Below are positions 1 to 6,864 of a stretch of DNA of 8,800 nt, piece by piece. The stretch spans positions 1 to 8,800 of the forward strand of contig JAIRLT010000119.1 in the NCBI GenBank assembly GCA_031259225.1. Direction: 5' to 3'. Every line of letters begins with the position of its first letter. Position 1 is the stretch's first letter. The notes under the pieces were generated by a model. That model worked only from the letters and a program-made list of their open reading frames with translations. It was not told where the DNA came from and searched no databases. The position numbers and the translations under genes were made by a program. Source of the stretch: Prevotellaceae bacterium. GTDB taxonomy: Bacteria; Bacteroidota; Bacteroidia; Bacteroidales; UBA932.

Positions 1-740
1 ACTTTTACCGTATAAGCGGCGGAAGCCGAAAGCGAGGCGGTAGTATAACTGTTGGTTTGGTTCGGGTAAGTAGTTCCGCCAATAGTCCAAGTATAAGTCA
101 TCGCAGTGGTCGTTCCACCGCCTGCTGTAACTGAGAGCGTTACCGCACCCGAATTGCAACGCGACGGGCTGGTTGGGTTACTGATAGTCGGCGCCGGCGG
201 CGCGAAGCCGTCGGGGCGACCGGTAAGGTCGGTAATGGAAGTAATACACGTGCCGGCGCCGAAGTCATTCGCATTTACCTGGCTGCCGTTAATCGTAAAC
301 GGCTTTGTGCCGCGCAACGTATAGCCGCCGGCGGCTTTCACGGTGGCGTTCGGTGGATAGTCGCTGCCGTAAGCGCACCAGTTAAATTTGCCGCTCGCAT
401 TGCTCAATGTGGCGGTAACTGTGGTGCCGGCGTTGGTTGCGTTGGCGTATTCTATAAAAAAGCCGCGGGCGGTAGAACTGGGAATAGTCCCGTTCCCGCC
501 GTTTTTCTTGGGGCTGGAAATAGTGGCGGCAGAAAAAGAAATTGCTGGCGTCGTTCCGGACACAGGACAAAAATCTATCCAGACCCATACGCGGTTGTTG
601 TAGGGAACAGATGCATTCTGCCATTCCACTTTGAAAGTTACCTCTTTTGTGGAATAATTTGTTGCCAGCGGCGTTATTTTAACGGCAGCGCTTGCCGTAA
701 TGCTTGCAAGCATGGTGAAAAAGAAAATTTTTGTTCTCAT
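1..740 (-). CDS. Secreted Ig-like/PKD-like surface protein, N-terminal part (runs off left edge)
   Basis: The frame is open for 246 codons from the ATG at 738-740 to the left edge, so the C-terminus is missing. Residues 1-18 (MRTKIFFFTMLASITASA) form a signal peptide: charged start, hydrophobic core, small residues before the likely cut at about residue 19. The mature part is rich in Thr, Ser, Ala, Gly and Asn. About 20-165 form a beta-rich domain with a YTLRGTKPFTING segment and a few Cys, followed by a CITSITDLTGRPDGF segment and a Pro-rich linker (APPAPTISNP). From about residue 185 an Ig-like/PKD-like repeat begins (SGAVTLSVTAGG..TYTWTIGGTTYP). This architecture is known from large exported surface proteins of Bacteroidales; an outer-membrane or secreted location is inferred. 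The later repeats and any C-terminal sorting domain lie outside. The plus-strand open frames here are shadows. I chose the first ATG because it gives the charged n-region; a second Met at residue 10 is less likely. I found no convincing promoter. Confidence 0.85.
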   Translation of the reverse strand, partial: MRTKIFFFTMLASITASAAVKITPLATNYSTKEVTFKVEWQNASVPYNNRVWVWIDFCPVSGTTPAISFSAATISSPKKNGGNGTIPSSTARGFFIEYANATNAGTTVTATLSNASGKFNWCAYGSDYPPNATVKAAGGYTLRGTKPFTINGSQVNANDFGAGTCITSITDLTGRPDGFAPPAPTISNPTSPSRCNSGAVTLSVTAGGGTTTAMTYTWTIGGTTYPNQTNSYTTASLSASAAYTVK

Positions 741-903
741 AATTTTTTGTTTTTTATTGTTATTATTTTTGCAGCTCTGGGATTATTTTATACACGTACC
801 CACAAACACAAACTTTTTTTATAAAACAATCCCCTGCTGCAAGTTTTTATCCGCTGCCAATTTTTCGATTTTTATTGACCATCTCATTAAAAAAACCGAA
901 ACG

Positions 904-1042
904 TGAACTTCACTTATTATCTCTGAGGTACTACAACACCCGACACAATTATAAGCTAATAGTCCACGTTTCTCGCATGGAGTATCACCTTTATCCATTG
1001 TGTCGTGAAATTTGTAGTTTTCAGAGACAGAATAAAAGTTCA
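904..1042. repeat. Long imperfect palindrome (about 139 bp) between divergent genes
   Basis: Two arms of about 65 bases pair over most of their length around a loop near 969-975. Exactly complementary blocks, in matching order, are 904-910 with 1036-1042 (TGAACTT), 920-926 with 1021-1027 (TCTCTGA), 930-935 with 1013-1018 (ACTACA), 941-949 with 997-1005 (CGACACAAT), 951-954 with 991-994 and 963-966 with 978-981. Between blocks there are small mismatches and bulges, several of them transitions. No target-site duplication is evident at the ends. It could be a MITE-like non-autonomous element, a decayed foldback element, or a structured RNA. Open frames across it on either strand are probably palindrome artefacts. 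The rest of the 741-1168 gap is AT-rich and holds only the promoter of the next gene. Confidence 0.7.
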
Positions 1043-1139
1043 ATATATAAAAGAGCATAAATACGGCACAAATGTAAAACAATTTTTTTTATCAACAAAT
1101 TTTTTTTCAAAAAAATTATACCAACTCAAAAATTATTTG

Positions 1140-1147
1140 CATCTTTG
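1140..1147 (+). promoter_or_regulatory. Bacteroidota-type -7 element for the ABC ATPase gene
   Basis: CATCTTTG matches the TAnnTTTG -7 consensus at 7 of 8 positions and lies 21 bases before the ATG at 1169. No TTTG -33 box is seen at the usual distance, so only the -7 part is supported. Confidence 0.45.
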
Positions 1148-1168
1148 TCCTACATTTTTAATTAAGTT

Positions 1169-1876
1169 ATGAAAAAAGTAGCGCTAATCCGTATTACCGA
1201 CCTCAAAAAAATCTACATCGTAGGCACGCAGGAAGTCCGCGCGCTAGATGGGGTGTCGCTGGCAATAAGCCGGAATGAATATGTAGCCATCATGGGACCT
1301 TCCGGCTCCGGGAAATCTACCTTGATGAATATCTTAGGTTGCCTTGATACGCCTACCTCCGGCAACTATGTACTCAATGGCACCGACGTCAGCCACATGA
1401 ACGATAATGCGCTGGCGGAAGTGCGCAACAAAGAAATCGGCTTTGTGTTTCAATCGTTCAACCTGTTGCCGCGATACTCGGCGCTGGACAATGTGGGGCT
1501 GCCGCTCATCTATGCCGGCATTCCCAAAACCGAACGCCAGCAACGCGCCCAAAACGCCTTGCAAAATGTCGATTTGCTCAACCGCATGAGCCATAAACCG
1601 AATGAACTTTCCGGCGGGCAACGCCAACGGGTGGCAGTCGCCCGTGCGCTGGTCAATACCCCGTCTATCATATTAGCCGACGAGCCTACCGGCAATCTCG
1701 ACTCCAAAACGTCGATAGATATTATGAATTTGTTTGAGGACATTTATGCAAAAGGCAATACCATTATTGTGGTTACGCATGAAGAAGAAATTGCCCTGCA
1801 TGCGCGGCGCATCATCCGCCTGCGCGATGGCATTATCGAAAGCGACGAAGAAAATCCCAATCCCGCCAAAGGATAA
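1169..1876 (+). CDS. ABC transporter ATP-binding protein, MacB/LolD type
   Basis: This 235-residue protein is a single complete nucleotide-binding domain of normal length. Visible motifs are Walker A GPSGSGKST (43-51), Q-loop Gln95 in FVFQSFNLLP, signature LSGGQ (147-151), Walker B IILADEP (167-173), D-loop GNLDSK and H-loop His204. The sequence style (IMGPSGSGKSTLMNILGCLD, FVFQSFNLL) is that of the MacB/LolD/FtsE group, whose ATPases drive FtsX-fold permeases acting in the periplasm on lipoproteins, peptides or drugs rather than moving small solutes. No permease is encoded in the window, so the partner must be elsewhere and the substrate is unknown. The protein should sit at the inner face of the cytoplasmic membrane. 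The next gene starts 17 bases downstream on the same strand, so co-transcription is likely although the functions differ. The C-terminal tail (ESDEENPNPAKG) is acidic and probably disordered. Confidence 0.93.
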   Translation: MKKVALIRITDLKKIYIVGTQEVRALDGVSLAISRNEYVAIMGPSGSGKSTLMNILGCLDTPTSGNYVLNGTDVSHMNDNALAEVRNKEIGFVFQSFNLLPRYSALDNVGLPLIYAGIPKTERQQRAQNALQNVDLLNRMSHKPNELSGGQRQRVAVARALVNTPSIILADEPTGNLDSKTSIDIMNLFEDIYAKGNTIIVVTHEEEIALHARRIIRLRDGIIESDEENPNPAKG

Positions 1877-1893
1877 AAATCAATGCCTATAAA

Positions 1894-2457
1894 ATGTCTG
1901 ACATAACGTCTAACATAAAAATTTATACCAAAACAGGCGACAAAGGAACAACGGCGTTAATAGGCGGGACGCGCGTTTCAAAAAATTCGCCGCAAGTGGA
2001 AGCTTATGGCGCGGTGGACGAACTTATTTCATGGATAGGCGTATTGCGGGCAAACAAGGTTTCCGAATTACAAGCTACCTTATTGCGCCGCATTCAGGAA
2101 TGCTTGATGACCTGCGCTGCCTTGCTTGCCGCCGGCAGCAACACAAAGAAAAAATTACCGGACATTGCCGGAACCGACATCGCCGCACTGGAAAAGGCTA
2201 TTGACGTTATGCAAAATAATTTGCCGCCGTTGAAGGCTTTTGTTTTGCCGGCTGCGCCGTCTACTGCGGCGTTCTGCCATGTGGCGCGCAGCGTGTGCCG
2301 CCGTGCCGAACGTTGCGCCGTAACCGTTGCGCATCAATCCACCTTAAATGAAAACGTGCTTACTTACTTAAACCGCCTGTCCGATTTCCTCTTTTCCCTT
2401 GCCCGCCAACTTTCCGCCGCCGCCGGAATGCCTGATGATTATTGGCTACCGGAATAA
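1894..2457 (+). CDS. ATP:cob(I)alamin adenosyltransferase, PduO type
   Basis: This 187-residue cytoplasmic enzyme is predicted to transfer the 5'-deoxyadenosyl group of ATP to cob(I)alamin, giving adenosylcobalamin for enzymes such as methylmalonyl-CoA mutase. PduO-family motifs occur in order: N-terminal ATP-binding loop YTKTGDKGTT (11-20), IGGTRVSK (23-30), AYGAVDEL (37-44), the helix HVARSVCRRAER (129-140) with the conserved basic residues, and NRLSDFLFSLAR (160-171). Length is normal. One difference: the loop before the Arg-rich helix, usually LPGG, reads LPAA (118-121). The start is ATG 1894; an ATG 11 bases earlier reads into a stop after seven codons. It follows the ABC ATPase by 17 bases and probably shares its transcript. 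I see no cobalamin riboswitch upstream. Family assignment is firm; activity is inferred. Confidence 0.92.
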   Translation: MSDITSNIKIYTKTGDKGTTALIGGTRVSKNSPQVEAYGAVDELISWIGVLRANKVSELQATLLRRIQECLMTCAALLAAGSNTKKKLPDIAGTDIAALEKAIDVMQNNLPPLKAFVLPAAPSTAAFCHVARSVCRRAERCAVTVAHQSTLNENVLTYLNRLSDFLFSLARQLSAAAGMPDDYWLPE

Positions 2458-2477
2458 AGTTATTGTCAAAAAAGTAG

Positions 2478-2485
2478 TATCTTTG
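2478..2485 (+). promoter_or_regulatory. Bacteroidota-type -7 element for the AAA/DUF4143 gene
   Basis: TATCTTTG is an exact TAnnTTTG match, 44 bases before the ATG at 2530. No TTTG is found at the normal -33 distance; a TTG at 2464-2466 is too close. It suggests the ATPase gene is transcribed separately from the adenosyltransferase gene upstream. Confidence 0.5.
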
Positions 2486-2502
2486 CAGCGATAAATAAAT
2501 TA

Positions 2503-2516
2503 TTAGGTTAGCCTAA
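2503..2516. promoter_or_regulatory. Small inverted repeat in the 5' leader of the AAA/DUF4143 gene
   Basis: TTAGG (2503-2507) and CCTAA (2512-2516) form a 5-bp inverted repeat with a 4-base centre, between the -7 element and the ATG. It could be a small operator or leader hairpin, but arms this short in AT-rich DNA can arise by chance. Confidence 0.25.
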
Positions 2517-2529
2517 ATAAATTTTTCGT

Positions 2530-3714
2530 ATGATAAAACGCGCTATCTTACAACAACTTCTCAACAGGATATTAGAGCCGCGAAGGTTTATCCAAGTAAT
2601 GTATGGCCCGCGCCAAGTAGGAAAAACGACTTTAGTAATGCAGCTCATGAAGCAACTATCCTTCGGTTCGATGCTTGTTGCCGCCGACGATGTGCCAGTA
2701 GCCAATCGCCTATGGATTAAAAATGCATGGGACGAAGCACGGAGAAAAATGGATATGTCCAAGCAAAAGGAATTTCTGCTGGTCATTGATGAAATCCAAA
2801 AAGTAGATAATTGGGCGGAAACCGTCAAAAAAGAATGGGATACAGATACGCGTGAAAAACGAAAATTAAAAGTTATCATTCTCGGTTCATCGCGCTTACT
2901 TATCCAGCAAGGTTTGACAGAATCGTTAGCCGGCCGTTTCGAAACCACCTACATTACACATTGGACGTATGCCGAAATGAAAAAAGCTTTTCGGTGGTCG
3001 CTCAATCAATATATTTGGTTTGGCGGTTATCCCGGCTCTGCCGCACTGATCGCGGATGAAGTCCGTTGGAAATCGTATGTGAAAAACGCGCTCATAGAAA
3101 CCAGCATATCCAAGGATATTTTAATGCTGACACGCATTGAAAAGCCGGCATTATTGAAACGCCTGTTTGAAATCGGATGCGTGTATTCATCGCAAATCGT
3201 ATCGTTGAATAAATTACAAAGCGACTTGCAGGAAAAAGGAAACCTGACTACATTATCTAATTATCTCTCGTCATTGGAAAGTTCGGGGCTTTTAGGCGGT
3301 TTGGAAAAATTTTCAGGCAATGCACTTCGCAAACGCTCTTCCAAACCGAAGTTTCAGGTGTACAATAATGCATTGATAAGCACGCAATCAAACAAGTCGT
3401 TCAAAACAATCACCACGCACCCTAAGGAATGGGGACGATGGGTGGAATCGGCTGTGGGGGCGCATTTAATAAACGCTTCCATTGTCGAAAATTTCAACTT
3501 ATACTATTGGAATGAAAGCAGCCATGAAGTAGATTTTGTACTGGAAAAAAATGGAAAATTAGTCGCCCTCGAAGTGAAAAGCGGAAAGGAAACTTCCAAT
3601 GAAGGCATCTACCGGTTTAATGAAGTATATCATCCCGACCATACTTTTATTATTGGGAATGGCGGAATCCCGATAGAAGAATTTCTCTTATCAAGTCCCT
3701 CGCAATTATTTTAA
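2530..3714 (+). CDS. AAA-family ATPase with C-terminal DUF4143 / nuclease-like region
   Basis: This 394-residue protein belongs to the large, poorly characterised AAA_14/DUF4143 ATPase family common in anaerobes. Walker A GPRQVGKTT is at 26-34, Walker B LLVIDEIQ at 83-90, a sensor-1-like stretch VIILGSS at 115-121, and the family-typical SLAGRFE at 132-138. A helical, winged-helix-like middle (about 175-260) carries SNYLSSLESSGLL. The C-terminal part has EVDFVLEKNGK..LEVKSG (333-352), giving an Asp335...Glu348-x-Lys350 pattern like a PD-(D/E)xK nuclease fold, as is usual for DUF4143. The biological role is not established; proposals for the family include links to toxin-antitoxin and defence functions. 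The gene stands alone, with its own -7 element and more than 220 bases before the next gene. These proteins are often numerous and mobile, and this one separates housekeeping genes. Length is full and the frame is intact. Confidence 0.9.
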   Translation: MIKRAILQQLLNRILEPRRFIQVMYGPRQVGKTTLVMQLMKQLSFGSMLVAADDVPVANRLWIKNAWDEARRKMDMSKQKEFLLVIDEIQKVDNWAETVKKEWDTDTREKRKLKVIILGSSRLLIQQGLTESLAGRFETTYITHWTYAEMKKAFRWSLNQYIWFGGYPGSAALIADEVRWKSYVKNALIETSISKDILMLTRIEKPALLKRLFEIGCVYSSQIVSLNKLQSDLQEKGNLTTLSNYLSSLESSGLLGGLEKFSGNALRKRSSKPKFQVYNNALISTQSNKSFKTITTHPKEWGRWVESAVGAHLINASIVENFNLYYWNESSHEVDFVLEKNGKLVALEVKSGKETSNEGIYRFNEVYHPDHTFIIGNGGIPIEEFLLSSPSQLF

Positions 3715-3852
3715 CCGAAATAAAAAAAAATTGCTCCCTGTTTCTTTTTACCTTTAAGTTGAATAAACCGCTGAACAAAGTTATTCACACATATTCCAAA
3801 CAACATCTCAATTATTTATATAAATTTATCAACCGTATTTTTGCGGGCGCTA

Positions 3853-3884
3853 TTTGATTATATCAATTTTTTATTATATTTTCG
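3853..3884 (+). promoter_or_regulatory. Predicted promoter for the DUF2795-trkA unit
   Basis: A TTTG -33 box (3853-3856) is followed after 20 bases by TATTTTCG (3877-3884), a 7-of-8 match to TAnnTTTG. Spacing fits the Bacteroidota promoter model. The start codon at 3938 lies about 53 bases past the -7 box. The remainder of the 3715-3937 gap is AT-rich with no gene. Confidence 0.45.
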
Positions 3885-3887
3885 CAA

Positions 3888-3909
3888 TCCCTTAGTAGGG
3901 AAATTTTTT
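3888..3909 (+). terminator. Weak hairpin with T-run, either a terminator or a leader structure
   Basis: TCCCT (3888-3892) and AGGGA (3897-3901) pair around a TAGT loop and are followed by six T (3904-3909). This has the form of a small intrinsic terminator. It lies just past the predicted promoter, so it would sit at the very start of the DUF2795-trkA transcript and could act as an attenuator or 5' stabilising hairpin. It could also end transcripts from the ATPase gene. The 5-bp stem is weak. Confidence 0.35.
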
Positions 3910-3937
3910 AAATGTCTAATAAATAAATTATTATCAT

Positions 3938-4159
3938 ATGTATTGGACTCTTGAATTAGCATCCAAATTAGAAGACGCCCCCTGGCCGGCAACAAAAGAT
4001 GAGTTGATTGACTTTGCAACACGGTCGGGTTCACCATTAGAAGTGATTGAAAATTTACAAGAATTGGAAGACGACGGCGAAATGTACGACAGTATCGAAG
4101 ATATTTGGCCGGATTATCCCAGTAAAGAAGACTTCTTCTTCAATGAAGAAGAATACTAA
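3938..4159 (+). CDS. DUF2795 small acidic protein
   Basis: This 73-residue acidic protein matches the Bacteroidota DUF2795 family: it opens with WTLELASKLEDAPWPATKDEL and ends with ENLQELEDDGEMYDSIEDIWPDYPSKEDFFFNEEEY-type sequence (residues about 38-73). There is no signal peptide, membrane segment or Cys, so it should be cytoplasmic. The function is unknown. Strong conservation of such a short protein implies a real and perhaps housekeeping role. Its stop is 2 bases before the trkA ATG, so the two are almost certainly translated from one message, and a role linked to potassium or ionic state is possible but unproven. A hypothetical-protein label would also be fair. Confidence 0.9.
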   Translation: MYWTLELASKLEDAPWPATKDELIDFATRSGSPLEVIENLQELEDDGEMYDSIEDIWPDYPSKEDFFFNEEEY

Positions 4160-4161
4160 TT

Positions 4162-5511
4162 ATGAAAATCGTTATCGGCGGAGCCGGCGAAATAGGCAGC
4201 CACCTGGCAGAACTACTCAGTAACGAACGGCACCAGATTACGGTCATCGACCATGATGAAACACGCTTGCGACGTGTGGCGGAAGTGGCGGATTTAATCA
4301 CGGTAGAAGGTCTCACGACCTCCATTGCCACCCTGCAAAAAGCGCAGGTACATAAAACCGATTTGTATATTGCCGTCAGCCCCGCTGAAGAGCAGGACAT
4401 GAATATCGTAAGCGCATCGCTGGCAAAACAATTAGGCGCACGGAAATCTATTGCACGCATCAATAACGATGAATACCTGCAAGAAGATAACCAGGCATTG
4501 TTTATTGATTTGGGAATTGATTATTTATTTTATCCCGAAAAAATTGCGGCAAGTGAAATCGACGGGTTACTGGAACAGTCCTACACCAACGAAATCATGG
4601 AATTTTCCGGCGGAAAACTGCAATTATTAACGTTCAAACTGGAAGAAGGCTCTCTGTTGATTGATAAAAAAATCTCGGAACTGTCGCTGGATATAACCAA
4701 ATTACTGTATCGCGTACTGGCCATATCGCGCAACGGCGAAACGATTATCCCGAACAGCGCTTGCGACTTCCGCTTAAACGACGTGGTTTATATCATCGCC
4801 GAACGCAAAGGCATTGACGAAGCCCTCTATCACTCCGGCAAGAAAATTATTGATGTGCATAACGTAATGATACTTGGCGGAACACGCATGGCGGAAATGA
4901 TTGCAAAAAAAATCGAACAGCGCGTAACATCCCTCAAATTGATAGAACCCGACCGCGTACGCAGCGAAGAACTGGCGGTATTGCTGCCGCACACGCTCAT
5001 CATTAACGGAGATGTACACAATACCGACCTGCTGGAAGAAGAAGACCTGCGTCACATGGACGCATTCGTAGCTGTGTCGGGAAGTTCCGCAACCAATATC
5101 CTTTCATGCGTCATCGCAAAACGGCTGGGCGTGCAAAAAACCATTGCCGAAATCGAAAACCTCGAATATGTCAAATTAGCCGAAAGCCTTGGCATCAATA
5201 CGGTCATCAATAAAAAAATGATTACAGCCGCCCGCATTTTCCGGTTCACCATGCGGCACCATGTACAATCCATAAAATACCTGAGCGGGCTTAACGCCGA
5301 GTTGATGGAATTTATCGCGAAGCCCGGAAGCGTTATTACCAAAGGGAAAATACGCGATATTGATTTCCCGAAAGACGCCATTATAGGCGGCATCGTGCGC
5401 GGTAACACGAGTTCCATTGCTATTGGCGACAGCCAGATCCAAGCATACGACCGCGTAACAGTACTCGCGTTGCCAACTTCCATAAATAAAGTAAACCGCT
5501 TTTTTGAATGA
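4162..5511 (+). CDS. trkA: Trk system potassium uptake regulator TrkA
   Basis: This 449-residue protein has the full duplicated TrkA layout: RCK_N at about 1-120, RCK_C at 145-215, a second RCK_N at 233-350 and a second RCK_C at 370-445. TrkA is a cytoplasmic peripheral protein that binds nucleotides (NAD(H), ATP/ADP) and gates the TrkH/TrkG potassium channel. The first Rossmann motif is intact (GGAGEIG 6-12, with Asp30 at the end of beta-2 in TVIDHD). The second is degenerate: GGTRMA (239-244) lacks the third glycine, so nucleotide binding there may be altered; Ala-Val-Ser-Gly (304-307) follows later. No trkH follows: the next gene is on the opposite strand, so the channel must be encoded elsewhere. 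It starts 2 bases after the DUF2795 gene and is probably driven by the promoter at 3853-3884. Confidence 0.93.
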   Translation: MKIVIGGAGEIGSHLAELLSNERHQITVIDHDETRLRRVAEVADLITVEGLTTSIATLQKAQVHKTDLYIAVSPAEEQDMNIVSASLAKQLGARKSIARINNDEYLQEDNQALFIDLGIDYLFYPEKIAASEIDGLLEQSYTNEIMEFSGGKLQLLTFKLEEGSLLIDKKISELSLDITKLLYRVLAISRNGETIIPNSACDFRLNDVVYIIAERKGIDEALYHSGKKIIDVHNVMILGGTRMAEMIAKKIEQRVTSLKLIEPDRVRSEELAVLLPHTLIINGDVHNTDLLEEEDLRHMDAFVAVSGSSATNILSCVIAKRLGVQKTIAEIENLEYVKLAESLGINTVINKKMITAARIFRFTMRHHVQSIKYLSGLNAELMEFIAKPGSVITKGKIRDIDFPKDAIIGGIVRGNTSSIAIGDSQIQAYDRVTVLALPTSINKVNRFFE

Positions 5512-5512
5512 A

Positions 5513-5525
5513 GCCGCTTCGCGGC
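5513..5525. terminator. GC hairpin between convergent trkA and Nudix genes
   Basis: GCCGC (5513-5517) and GCGGC (5521-5525) pair around a TTC loop directly after the trkA stop. A further imperfect stem pairs GCAGGT (5524-5529) with ACCTGC (5560-5565). Neither strand has a following T-run, so a terminator role is only inferred from position between convergent genes. Confidence 0.35.
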
Positions 5526-5571
5526 AGGTGAAAATGGATGGAGGACGCTATTTGCGCCTACCTGCATCGTT

Positions 5572-6201
5572 TCACCAACCTTCACCAACGCCATCGCCAG
5601 CCGCGCAAAAGACTTCGTAAATCGAACAGTAAACCGTTGGCAAAATAGCAGGAAGCTCCGCTGCGGATTTCCATTCGGCATGGGTGATACCTTCGACGGT
5701 CTGGGGCGCAGGCGTTGCCGTACCGTTATAGTTCATCGCATACCAGTCGGTGCGTTTCAAGACGGCATGTTCACTGTCGCGGTAAATATGATAGGTAGCC
5801 GTAATCCGGTGGAATAACTGCAAACCGGTGATACCGCATTCTTCCTCTACTTCACGCAAAGCGGTTTCTTCGGGGGTTTCACCGGCTTCGCGGTGTCCCT
5901 TCGGCAAGTCCCAGCGATTATTGCGGTAAATCATCAATACCTCGCCCGTGGGCTTGCGTACCAGTCCGCCAGCCGCTTCTACGTAAGTAAATACCTTTTT
6001 CACGTCTTCCAGCAACATCTGTATATCTTCCGAAATTAACCACAAGGCATGCCACTGCACCGTTTCCAAAAAAGCTGTCACCAACGCCGGAATATCCGAT
6101 TTTTTCGTAACTTTGTGCGCTATAGCATTTGCATCGGCTGCACTTTCCGTCCAACTGTCGGACAAGGCAAGCAAACGGTCGTTGAAGAAAATTTTAATCA
6201 T
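5572..6201 (-). CDS. Nudix hydrolase
   Basis: This 209-residue protein has a perfect Nudix box, G102-x5-E108-x7-REVEEECGI (116-124), in which the glutamates bind the divalent metal used to hydrolyse a nucleoside diphosphate linked to another group. Before it lies WDLPKGH (97-103), like the diadenosine-polyphosphate/MutT branch. The substrate is unknown. The first 70 residues form an additional N-terminal region with no motif I recognise. The ATG at 6201 faces pyrE across a 30-base gap, a common pairing in Bacteroidales. The last codons fall in a 10-bp tandem duplication (TTCACCAACC/G on the plus strand, 5571-5590) which also supplies the stop, so the C-terminal end (GDGVGEGW) may be recently altered. 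It is cytoplasmic, with no signal or membrane segment. Confidence 0.92.
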   Translation of the reverse strand: MIKIFFNDRLLALSDSWTESAADANAIAHKVTKKSDIPALVTAFLETVQWHALWLISEDIQMLLEDVKKVFTYVEAAGGLVRKPTGEVLMIYRNNRWDLPKGHREAGETPEETALREVEEECGITGLQLFHRITATYHIYRDSEHAVLKRTDWYAMNYNGTATPAPQTVEGITHAEWKSAAELPAILPTVYCSIYEVFCAAGDGVGEGW

Positions 6202-6221
6202 CTTTTTACAAATTTAGATTA

Positions 6222-6229
6222 CAAAGATA
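6222..6229 (-). promoter_or_regulatory. -7 element for the Nudix gene
   Basis: On the minus strand the bases read TATCTTTG, an exact TAnnTTTG match, 20 bases before the Nudix ATG. It lies almost at the pyrE start, so the two divergent transcription units share this space and the Nudix -33 region would be inside pyrE. A -33 match was not found. Confidence 0.5.
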
Positions 6230-6231
6230 CT

Positions 6232-6861
6232 ATGAATTCGACAGAAAAAATCATTGCCCGCGAACTCTTACAAATAAATGCCGTTAAACTGAACATGGAA
6301 AAACCTTTCGTTTGGGCGTCGGGATGGCGCTCGCCGATTTATTGCGACAACCGTATCACTTTGTCGTACCCAGATGTTCGTAAACGCATTTACGAAAGTT
6401 TAACAGGTATTGTGCAGGAAAAATTCAAGACGGCAGACGTCATTGCAGGCGTTGCTACGGGCGCCATTGCACATGGCGTATTAGTCGCCGTGGCATTGGG
6501 AAAACCATTCGTTTACGTCCGTCCGGCGCCGAAAACACACGGCTTGGGAAATATTGTAGAAGGACATTTGCCGGAAAACAGTAAAGCAGTGGTTATCGAA
6601 GACCTGATTTCGACCGGCGGCAGTAGTCTTGCAGCCGTTGATACGCTCCGCAAGGCAGGCGCCGATGTATTGGGTATGGCGGCTATTTTCAGTTATGGAT
6701 TTGATCTCTCGCGCCGCCGGTTTGAAAAATCCGATTGCATACTTTACACACTTACCAACTATATCACATTAATCGAAGAAGCGCTGGCTTGCGGATACAT
6801 TGCCACGCAAGATATGGAAACTCTCAAACAATGGCGGGAACATCCCGACGAATGGAAATAA
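6232..6861 (+). CDS. pyrE: Orotate phosphoribosyltransferase
   Basis: This is the fifth step of de novo UMP synthesis: orotate plus PRPP gives orotidine 5'-monophosphate and pyrophosphate. The protein has 209 residues, normal for PyrE. The PRPP-binding motif VVIEDLISTGGSS is at 120-132, and the flexible catalytic loop VRPAPKTHGLGN at 96-107, with Arg97, Lys101 and His103 in the expected places. The region VWASGWRSPIYCDNR (27-41) carries the orotate-site FxLxSGxxSPxYxD-like signature. The ATG at 6232 is chosen: an upstream in-frame ATG at 6049 would add 61 residues reading antisense through the Nudix gene. A TAACTTTG sequence at 6108-6115, inside the Nudix gene, is a possible but weak promoter. 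SIR2 follows after 3 bases, so the two are likely one transcript. It is a cytoplasmic dimer by family. Confidence 0.95.
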   Translation: MNSTEKIIARELLQINAVKLNMEKPFVWASGWRSPIYCDNRITLSYPDVRKRIYESLTGIVQEKFKTADVIAGVATGAIAHGVLVAVALGKPFVYVRPAPKTHGLGNIVEGHLPENSKAVVIEDLISTGGSSLAAVDTLRKAGADVLGMAAIFSYGFDLSRRRFEKSDCILYTLTNYITLIEEALACGYIATQDMETLKQWREHPDEWK

Positions 6862-6864
6862 TTT

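Noticed and set aside
819..1082. Open frames on both strands across 819-1082
   Set aside because: They cover the imperfect palindrome, have no recognisable motif and no start context, and are Cys- and Tyr-rich in a way typical of random AT-rich DNA.
3781..3789. DnaA-box-like TTATTCACA
   Set aside because: It is a single match in AT-rich DNA, with no cluster and no replication genes nearby.
5052..5681. 209-codon minus-strand open frame overlapping trkA and the Nudix 3' end
   Set aside because: It is antisense to the well-supported trkA frame and its translation has no recognisable domain.
6049..6231. N-terminal extension of pyrE from an upstream in-frame ATG at 6049
   Set aside because: It would read antisense through the 5' part of the Nudix gene, and the sequence from ATG 6232 already matches the full usual PyrE length.
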